Positions 20,598 to 31,633 of a stretch of 64,000 nucleotides of DNA are shown piece after piece. The stretch's first letter is position 1. Each line of letters starts with the position of its first letter. Under the pieces are notes generated by a model, which did not search any database, was not told the DNA's origin, and saw nothing but the letters and a program-made list of their open reading frames with translations. A program made the position numbers and the translations under genes. The stretch covers positions 18,573,856-18,637,855 of the forward strand of contig CM064571.1 in assembly GCA_032716605.1 (NCBI GenBank). Direction: 5' to 3'. This DNA is from Paralithodes platypus. Lineage: Eukaryota; Arthropoda; Malacostraca; Decapoda; Lithodidae.

Positions 20598-23500
20598 TTT
20601 ATTCATTCAGTCAGCAATTTACAGAGTTGGTACCACATAGTTTGTTACAAATATGACATGTACCAGCCTTGCATAATTCTAACTAAGGATAGCCCAATGG
20701 GCGGGTGCCCGACCCCGAAAGGGGTTGAAATAGGGGAGCTATCCCCCCGCCAAAGGCGGCTTTCTAGGGCCTTTCCTAGCTGATGCTGAGAGGATTGGGT
20801 TCTAGTCATGTGGTGATGGGCTGGTCTATCAGAGTGAGAACTGAGCGATCTCTGCCATACCCATAGCTTACTCTGACTGTTCCTTTAACTTATATATTTT
20901 CTAGATCTCAAGTGACGGTGTCTTTTCCATGGATTGACCTCCCAATCTACCAAGATTGGAAGCCAAAGCGTCACATTTTTCCCTTGCCCCTCAACTTTCT
21001 CTTCATAATTGCTGAGGGGCACAGGGCCCTGGGTGGGGCTTTGGTTTCCCGGGTGTTTCCGCGCCCTCCTCAGCTCCCCGCCATCGAGTGGCTTCGGTCA
21101 CCCAGGCTTTATTGTGGTCGGCGGGGAGGGTTCTGTGGGGCACTGGGGGCGCTCGGTAACCTCGGTTATGGCCTTGGAATTGCTCGGGGCCTTGGGGCTG
21201 TTCGGCCAGGCAGCATGGGGAACAACAACAAGGATAGCCCAATAAGGCCATTAGGCGTATTTCCATTGGGGAATTAATGTAGTTAATGTAGTTTATTATC
21301 ATTATATTAAGTCTTTTACCCAGCAATTTCCCTGATCTTCATAGTTGGTCGGGAAGCTATGCCTTTACAACGGCGCCTCCCTTTTGTCGCTGTGTATGTG
21401 AAACTAGAATTTTACCAAAGTAGCTTTCAATATTAGGCCTACTAGGCTAAAACAACATTATTTACCATGTTTAGCCTATATATAGGCCTAGCCTATTTTC
21501 TTCGATGAATAGGCCTAGGCTAGTGGGGGGGTTTTTATGGTTAGAGTGGAGGATTTGAAGTAACGGTAATTATAGGGAATAGGCTCGGGTAGCATTCAAG
21601 GAGACTACTGCAGGACTTCCTCTTACCGGGTGTAGGCTATCCTAGTGTTTACTAGCCTATACCCCTTTGAAAGGACATTAGCCTAACCTAACAACCTTAC
21701 CTAATCTATCCTAGTATTATAGGTGGGGGCTGCCGCCCCCACACCCCCGCTTTGACTTAGATTTTTGGTGTATTTGTCTGTGAAGTGGGTATTTTTCAAT
21801 TTGTTGAAAACTAAAATCCTCCATGCGGACTAGCCTATAGGCCTAGGCTATGGAGAAATAGGTACGATTTTAGTTACTGGACACCTATTTGACAGGTACC
21901 GCCAACGATTTAATCCTACATATTGTTTTTCGGTTTCCACGCATCCAACACCAAGCTACACCATTTTCTGGTGTACGGAACACTAAAAAAGCAATGGGGA
22001 CACTTTAATAATGATAATACGAGACGAAATATAAAGACAACTCTCTTGCGTTCGTGGAAGTAGCGTCACTTTGTTTACTTTACGCTCAGAGTGACTTCCC
22101 CGTCCCGCCTTGGCGGTCGACTTCAAATGGCTAAGCTTCTAACCAGTTGTTGGTTATGGGTGGGGGGTGCCCCCCCCCCCCCCCGTGAAAGCCCCCCCTC
22201 AACCCCCCGTGAATTATAATAATCGTCATCTATGTGGCCAGCAGGGGGCAAGTAACACAGCGGGCCGTAGTAACCTCGAGCGTCCTGGGTAAACAAAACG
22301 CGACGATCCGAAGTGACGACGGCCTCTCCCCGCCGCCGATTTTCGGCACAAACGCCCCGTTTTAATCTCGTCGAAAACCACATTTAAAAAGTTATTATAT
22401 AATTTTCAATACTATTGCCGGACCAGAAAAAGGTGTAGCTTGGTGTTGGATGCGTGGAAACCGAAAACAAATATGTATTAAATCCTCGGTCAAATAGGTG
22501 TCCAGTAACTAAAATTGTACCGAGAAAAATATGGTGAATCTATTGGTGCCTATTTTCCCTAATAAATTGTTTCTAATAAGGTGGATGTAGTGTCCTTGAA
22601 GATTGTCAAGGCTCGCACCCTTATTTTTCATGTTTTTTCCTCCAGATTTTGAGTAATTAGTGTTTTCATGGTCTTGGTTATAGGCTAATTCCAATGTGCA
22701 CTACACGATGGGTTGAGGGGGGCTTTGCCCCCCCCCCCCCCCATAAATTATTGGGTACCATTTTAGTTTCTTGACACCTATTTGACAGGTACCGCCACTA
22801 CGCGTAATGTAAACAAAGATGGCGGTACGCCCGCTCACTACATCCTACCCATTAATTGGTAATAAATACGATGATTTCTTATTTTAACTTATGTCCGCTG
22901 CCGCACTCATGTTATTGTTGTGAACCTCTCGGCCCTCTCTCTGCCACTCGTTGCGGGAGTAAGGTATGTCCCACAATACTATGTTTTGTGTAATGTTACC
23001 CAACCAGCGTGGGTGTGGGGGCGGCAGCCCCCACCCATAATACTAGGATAGGTTAGGTTAGGCTAGGCTAATGTCTTTTTTACGCTTTTAACCCCTCACC
23101 GGGGACCGCCCGGTGTTTGGGGGGTGAAAATCGATGGAATTTGGCATGTTTAGCTGAACCCAGAAACATCAATGTACGTCAGTCATCCGCCAGTGTGGCA
23201 ACGATAACAATAAGTACTGGGGGGTGAGGGGGGCTCAACTAGACCTTGAGTCCCATGGATCTGTAAGACTTTTAGGCTGTTGATACCTACCGGTATATAT
23301 GCTGTAGCAAATATTGATGGTAATATAGCCTATATTTAGCAGTGTTTCGCAAGGATTTTTACAATCCATTTATTTGCCCTTAACAGCCTGCTGCACCAAG
23401 TTCGACCAATGTTGGGTCTGGCGCTCGGTCCCCTGCCAGAACAGTGTCCCCGCGTGGGGGAGGAGGGACTGGTGGATCAACAGTAAGGCAGCGTAAGACC

Positions 23501-24162
23501 ACCAGTGCCACCAGTGGACGTACCACAGCTTCCACAGGGGGCATGTGGAGGTTCTACACTGATGACTCTCCTGGGATTAAAGTGTAAGCTTATTGAATAA
23601 ACATATGTTGATTAGTTTTTAGTACATGTTATATAAATTATTAACCTTTATTACTTTTCAATGATGGGAAAATTACCGTACTTAAGACTTATTGTAGATA
23701 GCACAGTTTTAGCTACCATCCTGTTGAAAACCTTTAATAAAGAGGTTGAATTAATAAGTTTATAATATATTTGGCATTATTTATGATATACTGTATATTG
23801 TATTTAAGGGATTTAAGGGCAAGATCCTGTGTAGCGGGAGGAACCGTTATTCAGATGCCTATTTACTAAGAATCATTGAACAATATATTTAACCTAGCCT
23901 AACCTAGTATATTAGTGGACTATTTATGAATGTAAAATGTAAAAATATATTGTAACATTACCAAATTATTGAGATAAATACAGGTCTACCCGCTACACAG
24001 GATTATACTGACTTAAGTCTAAAATGCATAAAAAAAAAGTCAATTGTAAATTTAATTAAGTGTTCAATTTTCAGAGGTCCACTACCAGTCCTGGTGGGGT
24101 CCCTGGTGTTCATCGCGACAGTGTTCATGCTGCATATCTGGGGCAAGTATACCCGGGCGTAA
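19329..24162 (+). CDS. SEC61B: Sec61 translocon subunit beta (complete, 3 exons)
   Basis: Beta subunit of the Sec61 protein-conducting channel of the endoplasmic reticulum, a tail-anchored membrane protein. Exons: 19329-19331 (ATG only), 23387-23583 and 24075-24162; introns begin GTGAGT and GTAAGC and end AACAG and TTCAG. The 95-residue product compares well with the ~96-residue animal family. It has a Ser/Thr/Gly/Arg-rich cytosolic N-terminus (TVSPRGGGG at 20-28), the conserved [20 protein letters not shown] block (54-73) and one C-terminal membrane helix ([13 protein letters not shown], about 76-88) before the short lumenal GKYTRA. Splice phases agree at both junctions and there is no lesion. 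Intron 1 (about 4.1 kb) is loaded with repeats; intron 2 is 491 bp. Identification rests on the near-invariant C-terminal half. Confidence 0.96.
20515..20543 (+). repeat. Interstitial TTAGG tract
   Basis: TAGGTTAGGTTAGGTTAGG with a variant end; short, internal to SEC61B intron 1 and adjacent to an (AAT)n microsatellite. Confidence 0.6.
20544..20684 (-). mobile_element. LINE 3' end with (AAT)n tail, split
   Basis: (AAT)n at 20545-20597, then GTCAGCAATTTACAGAGTTG and GTACCACATAGTTTGTTAC, the complement of 6045-6192. The element continues after a SINE insertion at 21244-21270 (AAGGCCATTAGGCGTATTTC). Confidence 0.75.
20685..21243 (+). mobile_element. SINE-like element S with 14-bp target duplication
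   Basis: A ~530-bp element (20699-21229) running from GGGCGGGTGCCCGACCCCG to GGGGAACAACAAC. It is flanked by AAGGATAGCCCAAT on both sides (20685-20698 and 21230-21243), a target-primed-insertion signature, inside the (AAT)n-tailed LINE end. Other copies: 54150-54683 (+) and 55239-55772 (-). Its last ~70 bp are shared with the LINE fragments at 49448-50000 and 63690-64000. It has no functional ORF. Confidence 0.85.
21244..21860. other. SEC61B intron 1, non-coding
   Basis: Rest of the split LINE tail, then AT-rich sequence. GGTGGGGGCTGCCGCCCCCA at about 21722 recurs at 19984 and, inverted, at 23015-23035. Confidence 0.5.
21861..22521. mobile_element. 661-bp element with >90-bp inverted ends
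   Basis: Left end GGTACGATTTTAGTTACTGG, right end the complement of GGTACAATTTTAGTTACTGG. Pairing continues through GACACCTATTTGAC and the block TTTCCACGCATCCAACACCA. Flanks GAGAAATA and GAGAAAAA suggest an 8-bp target duplication with one mismatch. No transposase. The interior (22140-22380) is related to 56005-57455. A partial end is repeated at 22754-22800. Confidence 0.75.
22522..23386. other. SEC61B intron 1, non-coding
   Basis: Holds the partial inverted end at 22754-22800, a GTAAACAAAGATGGCGGTAC block shared with 57400-57435, and a TAGGTTAGG tract at 23040-23060. No gene. Confidence 0.5.
23387..23583 (+). CDS. SEC61B: SEC61B exon 2
   Basis: After TTAACAG; encodes residues 2-66 up to GIK plus two bases of the next Val codon; donor GTAAGC. 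Contains the disordered N-terminus and the [11 protein letters not shown] motif. Confidence 0.96.
24075..24162 (+). CDS. SEC61B: SEC61B exon 3
   Basis: After TTTTCAG; completes Val and encodes the transmembrane helix and C-terminus, stop TAA at 24160-24162. Confidence 0.96.
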
Positions 24163-24811
24163 CCCCCTCGCTCACCTTCCTCACCCGACCCCACATCACT
24201 ACCCGTCATCCACCGCGACACTCCCTACTAGGATATTTTCTTTAGCTGATGAGATATTGTCATATACTGACTTTGATTGCTTAATCTATTACTAGAGTTT
24301 AATGGATACTGTTATTATTTATTGAAACCTAGTATAAAGAGAAAAACAGGTTTTTAACGACATTATCAACATCTCGGCAGAATGAGATTTATTTTCTTGT
24401 CAATTTAAGAAAAATTGTCACCGATAACCTAGGCTTGTCGTATTTTCACGACTTATCTTACTGGTGCACAATGACACCGTGGTGTAACATTTTTTTATTT
24501 ATTAAAAAAAAAGCTGTTGGATGAGATTTTGTAGTTTATGGAAAGTATGTTCTTGGCTATCATTCCATAGACATGCCAGTGTAATGTCTGCAAGGAGAAT
24601 GAATGAAAGGAGATTTTGTTTTTTATTAAAGTGATTATCTGATCCCTGCAGTTTTATTATTCTTATCCAAGGACTCGGTTACCATTGAATATATAACCTC
24701 TTGCAAACAAATATACTAAAAGTTGACATGTAGCCCAGTAGCTCCAGCATTTTATTATAATTTTAGAAACCTTGTAATAGGTATAAGTTAGTCTGGTTAA
24801 GCTGATAGCAA
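24163..24811. other. SEC61B 3' UTR and intergenic sequence
   Basis: AT-rich; no unambiguous AATAAA signal found close to the stop. Nothing else supported. Confidence 0.4.
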
Positions 24812-26400
24812 GGGCTTTTGTCAACCTTAGTCTATGATCACACAGTTGAGTATATTTCCAAAATAATTAATAAGTGCTTCTCTGAAGGTAACTTCCCACA
24901 TTCTGAAAAGCATGCACTACTCAGACCTAGTCTAAAGAAACCTGGACTTGATGTTGAGAACATGTTGAACTATCGTCCTGTCTCCAACCTGTCCTTCATA
25001 TCAAAGATATTAGAGCGTGCAATACTTGACCAATTACAACCACTACTTCAGCAGAATGAAACTATCCCAATTTTTCAGTCTGCTTACCGACAGCATCATT
25101 CAACTGAAACAGCATTGATTAAAGTACATAATGATCTAGTTGAGAACATTTGCAATGGTGTGGCCTCACTATTGGTCTTGCTTGATATCTCTGCGGCCTT
25201 TGACACAGTGGATCACGAGTTGTTATTGAGTGATCTTTATGATTGTGGTGTGCGTGACTCCGCTCTCTTGCTTCTTGGGTCGTACTTGTCAGGTAGATCC
25301 CAGAGTGTGATGGTAATCAAATGGTCTCGGACTCGACACCCCTGCAGTATGGTGTTGCGCAGGGATCAGTTTTAGGTCCTATCCTATTCATAATTTATAT
25401 CAGCAGTTTGTCTCTTCTGCTTCGTGCACATAATGTCACCTTTCACTTTTATGCAGATGACACCCAGATTTATGTGAGAATCACAAATATAGTTGATATA
25501 CGGAGTAAGATGGAATTGTTGATGTCTGATATCAAGAAGTGGATGAGAGCGAGAAAACCTAAAACTAAATGATGGTAAAACTGATATTCTCATCATCCGA
25601 GGAAATAGAAGAGCTGATGATATAGTAGGTGCCCTCAACATCAATGTGGGTGGATCTCGGCTGCGACCGGCCAACTCTGTTCGAAATCTGGGTGTATATG
25701 TGAACTCCCGATTAGATTTCAAAGAACATGTAAACCAGATAGTTAAAAGTTGTTACTTGCACATCAGAAATCTCTATTTGGTGAAGCCGTTTATAACCAG
25801 ACGTTGCCTCCTGACGTTGGTTCACTCATTGGTTTTCTCTCGTGTTGGTTATTGCAATGCCCTGTTGGTGGGTCTTCCAAATTATATTTTAAAGAAAGTT
25901 CAGTCTGTTCTTAACCGGGCCGAAACTCATTTTTGGTGTTTCACCTAGAACTCCTACTACATCTCTTCACATAGAACTGCACTGGCTGCCAGTAAGAGCA
26001 AGAATAGAATTTAAATTGTGTTTAGTGACTTTTAAGGTTCTAAAATTTGGTGAGCCTAGGTACCTTGCGGAGCTGCTCAGGCGTCCACCGGCACACCCCA
26101 TGGTGTAGTTGTGCGTCATGACAATGACCCTTTTCGTCTTGATGAACCAAGGGCTTTCCAGCAGTCTTCTTTCTTTGAGGTCATTCTCCTACATGGCTCC
26201 GAGGTTGTATAACAGGTTTCCGCTGTCCAGGAGACAACTGAGATGGCTATAGAGTTTAGGCTATTTTGCCACTGCTAGTGATTGTTAAATGTGTGTTGTA
26301 TATAAGCTTTCTTTTGATGCATTGATTTTATTTTTTTCTCTTTCCGAGCGCTAGTGAATTCTTCAGAAAAATTGGCGCTTATGAGAAATAAGTAACATGC
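24812..26400 (+). mobile_element. L2/CR1-like LINE, 5'-truncated, broken
   Basis: Reverse transcriptase of a non-LTR element. Visible blocks: NYRPVSNLSFISKILERAIL, QSAYRQHHSTETALIKVHND, the motif A region LLDISAAFDTVDHELL, QGSVLGPILF, the catalytic YADDTQIYV (about 25450-25477), the VRNLGVYVNSRLDF block and the C-terminal HWLPVRARIEFKLC (after 25975). The endonuclease half is missing. Frame breaks near 25320, 25560 and 25945 show that it is dead. The HSTETAL/SAAFDTVDH signature is that of the L2/CR1 group; the exact clade needs a phylogeny. Confidence 0.9.
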
Positions 26401-26650
26401 TTATTATTACCGGTATTATTATTTATTCTGGCAACTTTTGACCCTTTCAAGATCCGATTACACATTTCTTCTGTTTCTGGCTGTTGTTAGATTGTATTGA
26501 GATTAGGAAGGGTATATGGAAGCCAGAGGGTTAATTGAGAAAATCTTTGCCTTTGTAATTCCCACAGATCCTTCCTAAACTATATACAATAGTATCATGA
26601 TAGCCAGTATAAACTGTCAAAATGCATAATAATTTTCAGAGTTAATCATC
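26401..26650. mobile_element. Diverged TTAA family A remnant
   Basis: CTGGCAACTTTTGACCC, GATTAGGAAGGGTATATGG and GATCCTTCCTAAACTATATA recall family A blocks, but the ends are decayed. Confidence 0.4.
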
Positions 26651-28650
26651 ATCATCTCAGACGCCTTGTTTCCCCCTGGGAAACCCCCGCTAAAGGATGG
26701 CCATGACAGAAACTTCAACAAGCTACTTTGTCAAGACATACGGTACCTCCTTTGCCCGTGCCACAATGCCGCTTCCACAGTACTTGGAAGTTTTTCTTCA
26801 ATATATTTTTCCACGTTCTTTTCCCATACAATAGGTGGTCTTCCACTACTAGCTGTTCCACTCATCTGACTCCCATATATCTTTCTTGGCATTCTGTCTT
26901 CATCCATTCTCTGAACATGACCATACCACCTCAAAGTACTTCTCTTTATCCACTCAACCACTCCACAATCAATGTCTAAAGCTTGCTCTTCCATTCCAAA
27001 GGACTCATACACTTCCCTATTACTTGGCCCATCTAGCCTATTCACACCAGCTGCCATTCTGAAAAAGCTCATCTCCACAGCTCTCAGTTTGGAGAGGTCC
27101 TCGTCACTTGCTGTCCATGTCTCACTTCCATACAAGAGTGTTGGGAGCAGCACACTGTTTCTTAGTGACTTTTTAACTTCCTGACTAACCATTCTTCCTT
27201 TGAGAATACTATCAAGTTCTCCAATCACCTTTTTCCCTTGCATTTTTCTCTTTTATCTCTCTCTCCATTTTACCATATTTGCATAGTACAGCTCCCAAAT
27301 ACTTGAAGCTTTCAACCTCTTCCAGTACTTAATTTTTTATTTTTATTTTACAACTGTTCTCGTTCTTTCTTAATTCTATATTTTGCCTTCAAATCTATGG
27401 TTTCATGCATTCTTCTCTCAAACACCATTACCTTACATTTCCCCACATTGACCTTTAACTTTCTCTTTTTGCATGCATACCCTGTCAAAGTCTGTGACCA
27501 CTTTCTGAAGTCTTCTACATTTTCCGCCAACAGGACTGCATCGTCCGCATATAGGCATGTTAAAATCTTCCACGCTCTTCCATCTGATTCCAGTCTAGCT
27601 CCTACACCCATTGATCCCGCCCTACATTCTCTAATCACTCCATCCATGTATATATTGAACAACCAAGCTGACATGACACATCCCTGTCTTACTCCTACAC
27701 TGACTTCAAAACTTTCACTTAACTTATCACCTACCTTCACATTTGCCATTGCATTCCTATAAAAAGATTTTACTGCCATTAGCAACTTTCCTCCCACACC
27801 ATATACTGTTAACACATCCCATAGACCTTCCCAGTCTACTTTGTCATAGGCTTTTTCTAAATCCATGAATGCTGCATAGTTTTCTGTTCTTGGCCAGATA
27901 CTTCTCTACTTACAAACGCATTGAGGCTATCTGGTCAACGCAGCCCCTGCCCTTTCTGAAACCTCCGTTCCTCACCTATTTTGTCCTTCGTTATCTTCTG
28001 CAATCTCTCTGTTACTACTCTTGCGTATACCTTTCCAGGTATGCTAAGCAAGCTAATTCCCCTATAACTCTTACACTCCTCTTTACTACCCAATTCCCTT
28101 TGTACAAGGGTTACTATCACTGCTTTACTCCAGTCCTCTGGTACACTTTCCTTTTCCCATGCTAATTTACATAACCTATGCATTATGTCGAACAGCTTCT
28201 CCTCCATATCTCGGCATTTCACCTGGGATGTTATCTACTCCAGCAGCTTTGCCCATTTTAAGTCTATTGATTGCTGCTTTTACTTCTGCTTATCTGGCTT
28301 TCAACTACCCTGTTTATTCTACCTCTCTCCATTCCCATGGATGAGATCTTTGCCTTTCCCCTACTCTTTACAGCTAAGCTACTAAAATGATCTTTCCATA
28401 CTTTCACCACACCATCACTCTCACCTTCCTATTAATGTCCCTCATCCTACCACCTGAGACACTGTCTTCTTCCCTCTGGCTTCTTTAACAGCTTTGTAGT
28501 ATGCTTTCTTGTCATTCAGAAACTGTTCACTAATCTTTTTCCCATATTCCTCATCTACCTTCCTTTTAGCGTAATTGTATCGTCCTCTTCACTCTGTTTT
28601 AAATATTTATAATCTTCTTTCCTCGCATCTCTAGTTTCTCTAGGTACTGT
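26645..28650 (-). mobile_element. Non-LTR retrotransposon, RT and C-terminus, broken
   Basis: Minus-strand LINE, 5'-truncated. Order: decayed linker (about 28650-28230), then RT fingers with CKSYRGISLLSIPGKVYARV, motif A MDLEKAYDKVDWEGLW (near 27866), VRQGCVMSAWLFNIYMDGV, catalytic CLYADDAVLLAENV (about 27540-27560), and a C-terminal domain with LLYGSETWTAS and STLRWYGHVQRMDEDRMP. The 3' end carries GAAACCCCCGCTAAAGGATG (complement) and a (GAT)n tail near 26645. Frameshifts and stops separate the ORFs. The LEKAYDKVD / RWYGHV type is common in invertebrate LINEs; clade unresolved. A 3' end copy is at 6200-6310. Confidence 0.88.
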
Positions 28651-29100
28651 ATATTCTTTGACACTCTAAATCGAATGGCGCAAACAGAATTGAAATCGGA
28701 CAATTAGTTTAGGATTTCGTATTTGACTTGGCCTCTCAGAAGGGCCCAAATGACCCGTTTTTGGACTTTAAAAGTCCTCTGTAGCCCAAACTATAAGTCC
28801 TAGGGAATTCTACTTGGTGCCATTCAATTTTTCTCGACGAGCAGCTTCTATACATGGTCGTAGATTGGTTTTTCGACCAGCCATTCGCCCAGAATCGAAA
28901 ATATTAGTTTCCAAAATCCCTTGCACTTGGCGGGCGACTTTCAAATTTAGAGTTTTCATGGGTATATATGGATTAGTCTCATTACAATTCCAACGGCATA
29001 TGAATTTTTTAATTTTGATTTTTTGTAGGCCCAATAGGCCTATTTTAAAGTTTAAAAACCAATGTCCCATACATGGTGGCGGTTTATTCCCACCCCACAC
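28651..29100. other. No recognised gene
   Basis: Contains ORFs on both strands (28810-29130 and 28814-29215), but their products match nothing I know and neither has splice or repeat support. Left unassigned. Confidence 0.35.
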
Positions 29101-29500
29101 CATTTGCACTCTTATACCTCTGACCTCCATCCTTCCATCTCATTCTCGGTCACCCCTTTCACCTCCCTCTAGTACTCTTTTAGTAATTCTCGCTCCTCAT
29201 GCTCGAACCACCTGAGTGTGTTCCTTGTTAATCTCCAGCACATCCACATCACTCGCATTCTTCATTTGTCTGTCTCTCCTTGTCCATATGCACTTCTAAA
29301 GTACTGGTTACCCCTATTGATTCAGGCCTCTCCCAACAATGTCCATGCTTCTCTCCCATATGTCAATGTCAGGATCACCTCATTATCATGCTCACCTCCC
29401 TATTCTTAGTCATTGCTTTCAGTATACCTCCTTCAACAACCCTCCTCCTCTGTTGCACCTCTTGCACTTCATCCTCGTAACTCCCATCCTTAATCATCAC
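29100..29500 (-). mobile_element. LINE C-terminal fragment
   Basis: Minus-strand reading gives RRDRQMKNASDVDVLEINKE and ITKRVLEGGERG, the decayed C-terminal pattern of the LINE families in this window. Multiple stops. Confidence 0.5.
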
Positions 29501-29509
29501 ACTGCCAAA

Positions 29510-29660
29510 GCATGTGATCCTCCCAGGATTCCAACCAAGGATACCAGAGAACTGACATGCTCTGGAATTACACCATCAAGACCGTTAGAGGTTCTACACA
29601 TGACCACAATAAATGTAGGCCTACATTTATCGAGTACTGAATATCAATCTAATCGTGTAC
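29510..29660 (-). repeat. tRNA-derived SINE
   Basis: Minus-strand box B-like sequence in GTATCCTTGGTTGGAATCCT, plus the shared tail GAACCTCTAACGGTCTTG. Same family as 41640-41830 and 41945-42060. Confidence 0.55.
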
Positions 29661-29672
29661 TGGACCCAACTG

Positions 29673-29674
<2 letters not shown>

Positions 29675-29717
<43 letters not shown>
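29675..29717. repeat. (TA)n microsatellite
   Basis: About 40 bp of TA directly abutting the TA target of the next element. Confidence 0.9.
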
Positions 29718-29720
<3 letters not shown>

Positions 29721-30241
29721 TAGTCCCTCGAATTTTGCGTCTTTCAAATTTGCGAACGGGACCCAAGATTTGACAATTTTTGCGGGACTTGATATGTGCG
29801 ATATTACTTGAGTTTTGCGGGTGGCGCCCAATGATACAGGGTTTCCGCACTAGTTTTCAGGGGGGGGGGGGGGTAATGAGGGTCGTGACGTCCGGCTGCC
29901 CTGCGGCCCATTGTTTACTGTTTATAGATTCTCCCACGCTCCAATATGTTCTCACGCTCTCGGATAATCGACTTCCTTGGGCAAAATTGAAGTGTTACCT
30001 GTGCCCTGGGTCCCCTGAATCTGTATTTCTGTGTTTTTCTTTATTGTAGGATGTATAATTAAGTGTATGTGTCATAATGTGTGTACAAACAAGGACGAAA
30101 ATCACCAAAAAATAGGCCCTCAATGATGAGATGTCGACCATATTCAATTAATCCCATAAGGTTAGTTATTTGAAATTTGCAATTTTGAATTTTGCGGGCT
30201 GCAATGTCGACCATATTCTCGCAAAATTCGAGGGAGTACTG
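29718..30241. mobile_element. pogo/Tigger-like MITE
   Basis: 524 bp, flanked by TA (29716-29717, 30242-30243). Ends CAGTAGTCCCTCGAATTTTG and the complement of CAGTACTCCCTCGAATTTTG. This end sequence is the classic pogo/Tigger pattern. No transposase ORF. Confidence 0.88.
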
Positions 30242-30262
30242 TACTCTGGCACCTTCCCCAGT

Positions 30263-30989
30263 CTTTTTCTTTTTCTATTATTATTATTATTATTAATATT
30301 GATGATTTTTTAAATTTATTGTTCTTGTTAAAAGAGTACTCTTTGTTTAAATCTGTTGTTACTTCATATTTTGCAATTATTTCTCTTTATATTATATGTA
30401 TTCATTGTCGATAGTATCAATTGCTTACTTTTGCGATTTCCTTAGTTTATTTGTGCTATAAATGTAGGTTATTTGTAGGGTAGTTATTGATAGGGGTCAC
30501 TTGAGGCATGCTATGCTTACAGGTACCTACCCGATAGCACTATCGTTAGTGAGTGCTGTACTGTATTTTATATATTATTTTGTAATAGTATAGATATCTT
30601 ATCAATATTTGTATTTTTTACTATTGTTAATGTCTTGTCATGTTGCAAATTTGATTTTAAATAATATTTTGACATTTAACATGTAGTTTCTTTATTCATG
30701 CAGAGTTTAGTAAAATTTGCCAGAACGTCCCGGACTTCCCAAACTTGACTACTTCCTTTAACGTGACGATAGTGCGTTGTTATATGTGCGATTGGTTTGC
30801 TTGGGAAACAGATTAACTTGCTCATGTAGTGATGTACACCCTATGTGGTGGATTGTGTTCTTTTATTTAATAATTTTCATTTTAGTAAGCGTTGTTTCCA
30901 CATAGCGATTTTGATAATTTAATTTGACTTTATATTGTCCTTGTCCCAATTTTGGTTTGTTTAGTTTGCAAGTTTTACATTTTAATTTA
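30263..30989 (+). mobile_element. CR1-type LINE 3' end, plus-strand copy
   Basis: Starts within CTTTTTCTTTTTCTATTATT and ends GTTTGCAAGTTTTACATTTT AATTT. It is nearly identical to the complement of 31634-32352, the 3' UTR of the minus-strand CR1 element. It is 5'-truncated, so only UTR sequence is present. The two copies face each other tail to tail. Confidence 0.85.
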
Positions 30990-31633
30990 CTATGGGGGTG
31001 GCCGACTCGAGACAGAGCCTGAACAGGGACATCACAACTTGCCTAATGCTTATGCATGAGTAAAGAATATCGCCACATACCTACTATCCCTGATAGTTTA
31101 TAGATCTCTACCTACTTCAAACCCTCACACACTTCTGACCACCTGATCCCCCTCTTTTTCATCCTCTACATCTACAGTCAACAATTCATAAGTGTTCTCT
31201 CCACCTCACTACTTTCTAGTTTCTCCACTAGCTCGTGTTTATATTTCACACCCTTACTACTTCGATCATCCTTCCAAAATGTTTTTTAAGTGGATTATAG
31301 AGTAGAGGGAAAGATGATGATGATGCAGCTTTTACCACCATACACTCCCTGCTGAATAGCAAGGCTAGGGTGGGTGCCCTGATGAATCAGGGACTTAGTG
31401 AATAGTTGCCACAGATTGCTAGACCGCACCGTTCACCAACAGCACTGACGTCTGCCAATAACACATTGGCTGGCCCGAGGCTCGAACCGTCAACCTCACA
31501 GTTAGCAGGCGAACGCTCTACCAATCGAGCTACGGCCTGTGGAAAGGTGCTTATGATACCCTTTTTAGCCGATTGACATCTACTTTTGAAACAAAAAGTA
31601 AAGTCTTACCAAAATCAACCTCGAACATGTCTT
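30990..31633. other. Spacer between tail-to-tail CR1 copies
   Basis: Holds a GGTGGCCGACTCGAGACAGA repeat fragment (30995-31025), unassigned sequence, and a tRNA-derived SINE at 31330-31545. Confidence 0.6.
31330..31545 (-). repeat. tRNA-derived SINE with good boxes A and B
   Basis: The head at 31541-31472 (minus) reads GGCCGTAGCTCGATTGGTAG, containing box A TAGCTCGATTGG, and TTGACGGTTCGAGCCTCGGG, containing a box B match; spacing and a GCT-like anticodon region recall tRNA-Ser. The body continues through GGTCTAGCAATCTGTGGC to about 31330. I do not call it a functional tRNA because the remaining stems are poor. Confidence 0.75.

Noticed and set aside
20912..21326. 121- and 107-codon ORFs
   Set aside because: Both lie within SINE S; the other copies are not open in the same frames.
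23089..23245. Another TTAA element (TTAACCCCTCACCGGGG)
   Set aside because: A GGGGGGTGAGGGGGG mirror exists on the right, but no TTAA and weak pairing.
28810..29215. Overlapping 106- and 133-codon ORFs
   Set aside because: Opposite-strand pair with no domain, splice or codon evidence.
31472..31541. Possible functional tRNA-Ser gene (minus)
   Set aside because: Boxes A and B are good but stems are poor, and a SINE body follows directly.
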